Source: M3007 sp044350425
GTDB taxonomy: Bacteria; Bacteroidota; Bacteroidia; Chitinophagales; Saprospiraceae
Direction of reading: 5' to 3'
NCBI GenBank assembly: GCA_044350425.1
Contig: JBILHS010000070.1
Coordinates: 1-29,568, forward strand
DNA: 29,568 nucleotides
Shown: positions 23,907 through 29,568 of the stretch, one piece after another
How positions within the stretch are numbered: position 1 is the stretch's first letter
How the letters are laid out: each line of letters begins with the position of its first letter
The notes under the pieces: generated by a model
What the model saw: the letters and a program-made list of their open reading frames with translations, nothing else
What the model was told of the DNA's origin: nothing
The model's database searches: none
Position numbers and translations under genes: made by a program

Positions 23907-23993
23907 ATCAGAAAAGATAAAAATTGCCGATACCCCCCTGGACTGTAGAACTTTTCCGGAACAGCGTTCCGGTGTACAAAAATCGCTTTAGAC

Positions 23994-25079
23994 ATGAAAA
24001 AAACAGTGTTCAAAACCATCGCCATACCAGCCCTGCTCTCCGCCTTCGCATTTGTCGGACTTTTTGTCCTGCTGGGTGGATGCGGCACCAAATCCGCTGC
24101 TGACGCCTCGGCTCCGGCTGTATCAGACGAATCCATCCCGGTTCACACCGTTGCGGTTCAACAAAAAACGGTGGCACTACCCATCCATGCGAGCGGGATA
24201 CTCACTTCGTCTGCTGAACAACGGCTGTCCTTTAAAATCGGAGGCATCATCCGCAAAATTTATGTGGATGAAGGGGATGTAGTGCGCCCCGGCCAATTGC
24301 TGGCTGTAATGGACAAAACTGAGATCGATGCACAGGTCAATCAGGCGCAACAAAGTCTGGCGAAGGCCGAACGCGATCTGGCCAGGGTCAATGGGCTTTA
24401 CCGCGACAGCAGTGCCACCCTCGAACTATTGGAAAATGCCACCACGGGTCGGGATGTTGCCAAAGAAACGGTGCGCATTGCCACCTTTAATCAGCAATAC
24501 GCCGAGATAAGGGCCACCATAGGCGGAAAAATCATCAAAAAACTAGTGAATGAAGGCGAGATCACTGGTCCTGGAATGCCAGCGTTCGTCCTCTTTGAAA
24601 CCGGAGCAAATGACTGGGTGGTAAAGATCAATGTCAGCGACCGCGATTGGGCCAGACTGAATCTTGGGATGGCTGCCAGCGTGAAGATGGATGCTTATGA
24701 AGGTACAACCTTCAGCGGAAAGCTCAGTGACCTGGCGCCATCTGCTGATCCTGCCAGCGGACTATATCCGGTAGAGATCCGTATTCAGCCACAGGGCAAA
24801 CGTTTTGCACCGGGCTTATTCGCGGTGGTAGATATTACCCCCTCAAAATCAAGGCCTTATACCATGATTCCTGTAGAAGCGATCGTCGAAGGCGATGGTC
24901 AGTCCGCTTTTGTTTTTGCACTGCAAGCAGACGGTGTAAGTGTCAAGAAAATGCCTGTTCAGGTTGCGTTTCTGGAGGGAGATCAGGCGGTGATTGCCTC
25001 CGGGTTGGAAGGCGTGGCCGAAGTGGTGACGAGTGGAGCGCCGTATTTGAGCGAGAAGAAGAAGGTGCGGAAGATGTGA
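23994..25079 (+). CDS. RND efflux periplasmic adaptor (membrane fusion) lipoprotein
   Basis: A protein of 361 residues that bridges the permease and the TolC-like channel. The N-terminal hydrophobic stretch ends in LLGGC with the lipidated Cys at 30. Then come a beta-barrel strand, the biotinyl/lipoyl half-motif SFKIGGIIRKIYVDEGDVVR (about residues 79-98), an alpha-hairpin (QVNQAQQSLAKAERDLARV to about 165), and the second lipoyl half with GGKIIKKLVNEGEITGPGMP. The C-terminal beta-barrel and membrane-proximal domains have GLFAVVDITPS and MIPVEAIVEGDGQSAFVFAL. The order and spacing are normal for the AcrA/MexA family. The permease gene follows 153 nt downstream; that spacer shows no clear gene or terminator. 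Confidence 0.94.
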   Translation: MKKTVFKTIAIPALLSAFAFVGLFVLLGGCGTKSAADASAPAVSDESIPVHTVAVQQKTVALPIHASGILTSSAEQRLSFKIGGIIRKIYVDEGDVVRPGQLLAVMDKTEIDAQVNQAQQSLAKAERDLARVNGLYRDSSATLELLENATTGRDVAKETVRIATFNQQYAEIRATIGGKIIKKLVNEGEITGPGMPAFVLFETGANDWVVKINVSDRDWARLNLGMAASVKMDAYEGTTFSGKLSDLAPSADPASGLYPVEIRIQPQGKRFAPGLFAVVDITPSKSRPYTMIPVEAIVEGDGQSAFVFALQADGVSVKKMPVQVAFLEGDQAVIASGLEGVAEVVTSGAPYLSEKKKVRKM

Positions 25080-25232
25080 GGTGACATGCCAGCAGCTAAT
25101 AATTCCAACAACTGAGTTAAAGTAAACCGCATATTTCTAATTGTCGGCTTGCTCTTACAAACTTCAGGGTTAAGGGTAATACGTTCGAGAAGGTTCGTTT
25201 GAAAATATTTTCAGCAAAGTTAATCAATACAT

Positions 25233-28200
25233 ATGAAAATCGCCGAATTCTCCGTCAAGAATCCCCAGTTTACCTTCATCATCTTTTGTTTTGTGATGGC
25301 GCTGGGATTAGGCTCTATGTTCAATATGCCGCGTGCGGAGGACCCCAAATTTGCGCCTCCTGGCTACAATGTAATTGTCGTTTACCCCGGCGCAGGCCCG
25401 GCAGAGATCGAGAACAAGATCACGGATAAACTCGAGGCCAAACTCGGTGCCCTGGAAAACATCGACCGCATGCGATCCCTCTCCTTCAACGGTATCGCCG
25501 TACTGACCATCGAATTCAAACACGGAGAAGACACCGATAAAAAATACGAGGAAGTGGTACGGGAGGTCAATGCTGCCCGTGCCGATCTGCCGCAGGACAT
25601 CTACCGGCTCCAGATCCAGAAATTTGCCTCTTCAGATGTGGCGATTTTACAAGGCGCTATTGTGTCGGAGAATGCCTCTTGGGCTGATCTGCGCAAAGAA
25701 GCCGAACGCCTGGAGGAAGATCTGGAAAAGATCCCAGGCATCAAGGCCGCCGATACCTGGGGTTTCCCGAAACGAGAGGTGCGAATTGCCCTCAATTTGC
25801 CCAAAATGGCTGCGGAAAATGTTCCGATCAGTCGGGTCTTAGGCGCCCTGCAAAGCGAAAATGTCAGCATCCCGGGAGGCTCGGTCAGTGTAGGCGAGCG
25901 CACCTTCAATATAGAGACCAGCGGTGATTATCAAAGCATTGAGGAGGTGCGGAATACCCTGGTGAATGGCCAGAATGGTCGTGTGCTTTATCTCCGCGAT
26001 CTGGCGGAAGTCAACTGGGCCTACGAAGAAAACCGTCACCTGGCCCGCATCAATGGAACCCGTTGCGTATGGGTAACGGCACGAATGAAAGACGAACAGA
26101 ATATTTTTGATGTCGGCGCATCCGTGAATAAAAAAGTGGCAGCCTGGCGCGCTGAATTGCCCAAGAGTATGGATTATGCGAAGGTTTTTGACCAGAATGA
26201 TTCCGTCAGCAAGCGTCTGACCCGTTTTGCCAAAGACTTTGGAATTGCGATTTTATTGGTATTGCTCACGCTGCTGCCACTGGGTTGGCGGGCCGCAATG
26301 GTGGTCATGGTCTCCATACCGCTCAGTATAGCCATTGGACTTTTTGCGCTAGATCAGTTGGGTTATTCCCTGAATCAGCTCAGTATCGTGGGGCTTATCA
26401 TCGCGCTGGGAATTCTGGTGGACGACTCCATTGTGGTGGTTGAAAACATCGAGCGATGGCTGCGGGAGGGGCATTCCCGAAAGGAAGCGGCCATTTTGGC
26501 CACCAGACAAATCGGTCTGGCCGTGCTGGGTTGCACTGCTACCCTGGTGCTGGCTTTTTTGCCCCTGGTATTTCTGCCTGAAGCTTCGGGTGATTTTATT
26601 CGTTCGCTGCCCTTAGCCGTGGTATTATGCGTGCTTGCTTCTTTATTTGTTTCCCTTACGATCGTTCCGTTTTTGAGCAGCCGCGTGCTATCAGAACACC
26701 ACGACCCACGAGGAAATATCTTTTTGAGAGGCTTGAAATGGCTGATCTCAGGCACCTACGCCCGCTTGCTTCACAAAGGTCTTGAATGGCCGAAAATGAC
26801 AATGGTGATCTCTGCAGCCATTTTCTTTGGCGTATTGGCTTTGGCTGGAAAAGCTGGTTTTGCGGTGTTTCCGGCGAGTGAGCGCCCCATGTTCTACATA
26901 GATGTAGAAGCGGCAACGGGTACCAATCTGGAGCAGACCAACCGGATTGCACAAATGGTTGATTCTGTATTGAATGAATACGTAGCGCAGGAGTTTCGTG
27001 CGCATCATTTGTTGCCGGATTCGGTAGCGCCAGTATCTAAATATAAGGGCGGCGAACCGCAGATCACCTGGTATGCGACCAATGTAGGGCGGGGCAATCC
27101 ACGGATTTATTACAATGTGATCAGGGAAATTGAGGCCTTTGATTACGGACAGATCTTCGTGCAATTGCAGGAAAAAACGCCTCCGCCCGTGAAACTTGCG
27201 ATGATCGATGAATTGCGCGAAAAATTCAAAAACGTGCCGGGCGCGACCATTACGGTCAAGGATTTTGAACAAGGGCCGCCCATTGAAGCCCCGATCGCGA
27301 TCCGGATTTTCGGAGAAAATCTTGACACACTCCGCGGTATTGCTCTCCGTGTAGAAAATCTGCTTGCTGAAACCGAGGGAACGATCTATATCGACAATCC
27401 CATCGCCACCGTAAAGACGGATCTTCAGGTCAGGATCAACAAAGACAAGGCGGCAACGATGGGTATCCCCGTAGCCGATATTGACCGAATGGTGCGGCTT
27501 GCTATTGCAGGAATTAACCTTGGGACCTTCGCATCAGAAGCGGATGGGGAAGATTATAACCTCACTGTTACGGTTCCAAAAAGTGGCGCAAATACCACCC
27601 TGGAGGCATTAGAAGCGCTGTACATCAACAATATACCCGGGGCAGCAATTCCGCTGAATCAGGTAGCAGAGATCCAGTTTAAACCCTCCCCAAATTTTAT
27701 CCAGCACTACAATAAAGACCGGTTCACTGGCGTGACGGCTTTTGTGAAAAGTGGATTCCGGGCAGCTGAACTCAATCGGGATCTGGGCAAAAAAATGGCA
27801 GAGATAAAAATGCCGGAAGGCTATTCATTCAAAATGGCAGGTGAGGTGGAAAGCGCAGAACGCTCTTTCAGTGGTCTGGGGCCAATTATTTTGCTGACCG
27901 TTTTTGGTCTTTTGGCTGTCCTGATTTTGGAGTTCAAAACCTTTAGGAGCACCATTATTGTATTGTCTGTCATTCCACTGGGCATTATCGGGGCCATCCT
28001 GATCCTGCTCGCTACGGGCTACCCATTCTCATTTACCGTGGTCGTGGGTCTGATTGCCCTCATGGGCATTGAGGTGAAAAACTCTATCCTGCTGGTGGAT
28101 TTTACCAATCAGCTACGTGTGGAAGGCCGCGATCTGGATGACGCCATTCAGGAAGCCGGTGAGATCCGTTTTGTGCCGATCCTGCTGACCTCCCTCACCG

Positions 28201-28352
28201 CCATTGGTGGTCTGCTACCCATTGCAGTAGAGGAAAATCCGCTGTACTCCCCCCTTGCGTATGTGTTGATTGGCGGCCTGATCTCCAGTACATTGCTTTC
28301 CAGGATCGTTACGCCGGTATTGTATAAGTTGTTGGCGCCGCGGGTGGTGTAG
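25233..28352 (+). CDS. RND family efflux permease (AcrB/MexB-like)
   Basis: The proton-driven inner-membrane pump of the tripartite system; 1039 residues, the normal size. It has twelve membrane segments in two repeats and two large periplasmic loops. TM4 contains GLIIALGILVDDSIVVVENI with the Asp397-Asp398 pair, and TM10 contains GLIALMGIEVKNSILLVDF with Lys949, the classic proton-relay residues. The N-terminus (MKIAEFSVKNPQFTFIIFCF) and loop elements (NVIVVYPGAGPAEIENKITD, LNLPKMAAENVPISRVLGAL) are typical. The divergence from E. coli AcrB in the loop that binds drugs, and the single-permease arrangement, resemble the Bacteroidota efflux lineage often annotated multidrug/acriflavin transporter. 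The actual substrate range is unknown. Confidence 0.96.
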   Translation: MKIAEFSVKNPQFTFIIFCFVMALGLGSMFNMPRAEDPKFAPPGYNVIVVYPGAGPAEIENKITDKLEAKLGALENIDRMRSLSFNGIAVLTIEFKHGEDTDKKYEEVVREVNAARADLPQDIYRLQIQKFASSDVAILQGAIVSENASWADLRKEAERLEEDLEKIPGIKAADTWGFPKREVRIALNLPKMAAENVPISRVLGALQSENVSIPGGSVSVGERTFNIETSGDYQSIEEVRNTLVNGQNGRVLYLRDLAEVNWAYEENRHLARINGTRCVWVTARMKDEQNIFDVGASVNKKVAAWRAELPKSMDYAKVFDQNDSVSKRLTRFAKDFGIAILLVLLTLLPLGWRAAMVVMVSIPLSIAIGLFALDQLGYSLNQLSIVGLIIALGILVDDSIVVVENIERWLREGHSRKEAAILATRQIGLAVLGCTATLVLAFLPLVFLPEASGDFIRSLPLAVVLCVLASLFVSLTIVPFLSSRVLSEHHDPRGNIFLRGLKWLISGTYARLLHKGLEWPKMTMVISAAIFFGVLALAGKAGFAVFPASERPMFYIDVEAATGTNLEQTNRIAQMVDSVLNEYVAQEFRAHHLLPDSVAPVSKYKGGEPQITWYATNVGRGNPRIYYNVIREIEAFDYGQIFVQLQEKTPPPVKLAMIDELREKFKNVPGATITVKDFEQGPPIEAPIAIRIFGENLDTLRGIALRVENLLAETEGTIYIDNPIATVKTDLQVRINKDKAATMGIPVADIDRMVRLAIAGINLGTFASEADGEDYNLTVTVPKSGANTTLEALEALYINNIPGAAIPLNQVAEIQFKPSPNFIQHYNKDRFTGVTAFVKSGFRAAELNRDLGKKMAEIKMPEGYSFKMAGEVESAERSFSGLGPIILLTVFGLLAVLILEFKTFRSTIIVLSVIPLGIIGAILILLATGYPFSFTVVVGLIALMGIEVKNSILLVDFTNQLRVEGRDLDDAIQEAGEIRFVPILLTSLTAIGGLLPIAVEENPLYSPLAYVLIGGLISSTLLSRIVTPVLYKLLAPRVV

Positions 28353-28363
28353 GTTTTTTTTCT

Positions 28364-28371
28364 TACTTTTG
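28364..28371 (+). promoter_or_regulatory. Putative -7 box (TACTTTTG) before the DUF433 gene
   Basis: TACTTTTG matches TAnnTTTG exactly and would start transcription about 10 nt before the ATG at 28389. No TTG at the usual -33 spacing is seen. Confidence 0.35.
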
Positions 28372-28388
28372 TTGCAAAGTATTGAAAT

Positions 28389-28634
28389 ATGGATGCTAAT
28401 CTACTTCAACGTATCACCACCAACACCACCAATCCTGCCCAATGTGGTGGCAAGCCCTGCATTCGAGGTATGCGCATCCGCGTCACCGATGTGCTGGACT
28501 TGCTTGCCAATGGTTTTACGCCAGAGCCCATTGTAAAGGAAGAACTTCCTGACCTTACGCTGGATGATGTAAGGGCTTGCTTGACCTATGCTTCCTTGAA
28601 GCTTAACCATCCTGTACTCGCCACGGCTGCCTGA
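28389..28634 (+). CDS. DUF433 domain protein, putative antitoxin
   Basis: A small protein of 81 residues. GGKPCIRGMRIRVTDVLDLL followed by ANGFTPEPIVKEELPDLTLD and DVRACLTYASLK is the DUF433 pattern, a helix-turn-helix family (VapB-like) found as the antitoxin partner of DUF5615 PIN-like proteins. Its stop overlaps the start of the next gene (TGATG at 28632-28636), the usual coupling of toxin-antitoxin pairs. It would bind DNA and its partner to autoregulate the pair. Confidence 0.88.
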   Translation: MDANLLQRITTNTTNPAQCGGKPCIRGMRIRVTDVLDLLANGFTPEPIVKEELPDLTLDDVRACLTYASLKLNHPVLATAA

Positions 28635-28965
28635 TGCTGCTCATTGATGCCCCCAATTATCACCTAATCATGCAATCTGGGCAAAAGACCGTTTTGGGAT
28701 TGACTGCTTTTCGATCAAGTATATTGGCGACCGCGATGCAGATGACGTTGATATTTTCTTCAAAGCCCGAGCGATGGAGGCTATCGTTTTGACCAAGGAT
28801 GAGGATTTTGTCAAGTTGCTCCATCGCCAGGGCAGTCCACCCCGCATTATCTGGCTTACCTGCGGCAATACCTCCAATGTGCGGATGCGTGAAATTTTAG
28901 AAAGTTATATTGAAACTGCGTTGGAAATGTCAGAAACCAATGATTTGGTGGAAATTAGCGGCTAG
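28634..28965 (+). pseudogene. DUF5615 PIN-like toxin gene, frameshifted
   Basis: ATG at 28634, overlapping the antitoxin stop, starts MLLIDA, the canonical first strand of DUF5615 (Mut7-C/VapC-like) proteins with its acidic residue. The remainder is in the -1 frame: QLSPNHAIWAKDRFGIDCFS, then IKYIGDRDADDVDIFFKARA, then TKDEDFVKLLHRQGSPPRII, WLTCGNTSN and the C-terminus to TAG at 28963. The two parts join at a run of five C (28650-28654). A sixth C would restore one protein of about 110 residues with all acidic motifs (LLIDA, GDRDADD, TKDEDF). Without it the product ends early or translation would need slippage. It may be an inactivated toxin, a phase-variable gene or a sequencing error. Confidence 0.7.
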
Positions 28966-28984
28966 ATCATGGAGCAATTGATCC

Positions 28985-29527
28985 CTATCTCCGCCTGCCC
29001 ACAAAATCCGGCAAAACCAGATCCTTTTCAGAAACCAGCACCTCCCCAAGCTCAAACTCCCAATTGATCCCCAGAAACGGATCGTCAAATCTCACCCCGC
29101 CTTCGTTCGCTTTGGAGTAAAAATTATCACATTTATAAGCGAATTCAGCGGTCTTACTCAATACAACATATCCGTGCGCAAAACCGCGGGGGACCAGGAG
29201 CTGACGCTTGTTCTCCGCACTTAACCGAATGCTATACCACTGCCCCAGGGTAGGGGAATGTTCGCGGAGATCCACTGCAACATCCAGCACTTCGCCTTCA
29301 ATGACCCGCACGAGTTTTGCCTGTGCCATTTCGCCCACCTGATAGTGTAGTCCGCGCAATACCCCACGGGTAGACCGGGCCTGATTGTCTTGCACAAACA
29401 CAGCATTTACACCTTCTTTCGCCCAGACCTGCTGGTTGTAGCTTTCAAAAAAATAGCCGCGTTCGTCCTGAAAAACGGCGGGCTCAAATACGATCAGGTC
29501 TTGGATGGGAGTTGTTGAAAAGGGCAT
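28985..29527 (-). CDS. rfbC: dTDP-4-dehydrorhamnose 3,5-epimerase (RmlC)
   Basis: The third enzyme of dTDP-L-rhamnose synthesis, in the cytoplasm: it epimerises C3 and C5 of the 4-keto sugar for surface polysaccharides. The 180 residues have a cupin fold with RGYFFESYN, the substrate loop TRGVLRGLHYQ with catalytic His61, LVPRGFAHGYVVLS, the acid Tyr131 in AYKCDNFY, and DDPFLGINWEF. Asp169 (SEKDLVLPD) completes the His-Asp dyad. The length is normal. The other rhamnose genes (rfbA, rfbB, rfbD) are not in the window but could lie beyond its right edge. The heptamer array upstream sits in its leader. Confidence 0.96.
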   Translation of the reverse strand: MPFSTTPIQDLIVFEPAVFQDERGYFFESYNQQVWAKEGVNAVFVQDNQARSTRGVLRGLHYQVGEMAQAKLVRVIEGEVLDVAVDLREHSPTLGQWYSIRLSAENKRQLLVPRGFAHGYVVLSKTAEFAYKCDNFYSKANEGGVRFDDPFLGINWEFELGEVLVSEKDLVLPDFVGRRR

Positions 29528-29535
29528 TTTTTATG

Positions 29536-29568
29536 TATGATGTATGATGTATGATGTATGATGTATGA
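29536..29568. repeat. Heptanucleotide tandem array (TATGATG) before rfbC
   Basis: TATGATG is repeated four complete times plus five bases, and runs to the window edge, so its full length is unknown. It begins 9 nt upstream of the rfbC start codon (minus strand), so it lies in the leader where a ribosome-binding region would be. Copy-number change could alter expression. Confidence 0.9.

Noticed and set aside
1..29568. tRNA, rRNA or riboswitch genes
   Set aside because: No cloverleaf, ribosomal or known riboswitch core sequence was recognised in the intergenic regions by eye. A covariance-model scan was not possible.

Overview
The window reads as a chromosomal segment of a Bacteroidota bacterium, most likely of the Saprospiria (Haliscomenobacter/Lewinella-like). 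This rests on gene content and signals, not on a search. The indicators are a fused GH3-beta-lactamase exoenzyme, a HEIGH-type (M57) lipoprotein protease, a large PIG-L deacetylase with a glutamine-amidotransferase-like tail, a PKD-cyclophilin, an Rpn-type PD-(D/E)XK protein with GxxQG repeats, beta-helix surface-protein debris, and several TAnnTTTG promoter -7 boxes. No rRNA, tRNA or CRISPR array was seen.

Layout. 1-748: lgt (lipoprotein acylation), lacking an intact 5' end here. 897-3896: the secreted NagZ-like/beta-lactamase-like fusion. 4026-4224: a small decayed gene. 4268-5245: a YitT-type membrane protein, converging on and overlapping an M16 peptidase that has an Rpn-type nuclease gene 3 nt upstream. 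7472-9030: a YcxB-like protein and an exported cyclophilin. 9138-12671: a lipoprotein metalloprotease and the PIG-L protein, divergently transcribed. 12739-20021, all minus strand: uvrA, dnaJ, grpE, an AI-2E family permease and lpxD, i.e. repair, protein folding and lipid A synthesis. The intergenic spaces here are rich in palindromes and short tandem repeats.

20043-21500 is a graveyard. It holds a decayed IS4-family transposase interrupted by a 112-bp MITE-like element with perfect 21-bp terminal inverted repeats and a 9-bp target duplication. Beside it lies a broken beta-helix surface-protein gene. 21570-28352 is a complete RND efflux locus: TetR regulator, TolC-like outer-membrane protein, lipoprotein adaptor and permease. 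A near-perfect 17-bp palindrome overlaps the regulator promoter, and a related half-conserved copy lies before tolC. 28389-28965 is a DUF433/DUF5615 toxin-antitoxin-like pair whose toxin frame is broken at a C tract. 28985-29527 is rfbC (dTDP-rhamnose synthesis), with a heptanucleotide array just before its start codon.

I found no clear new multi-gene system. The most notable observations are the nested MITE, the short-period tandem arrays placed directly before the start codons of three genes (dnaJ, the AI-2E permease, rfbC), the probable TetR operator pair, and the frameshifted toxin.
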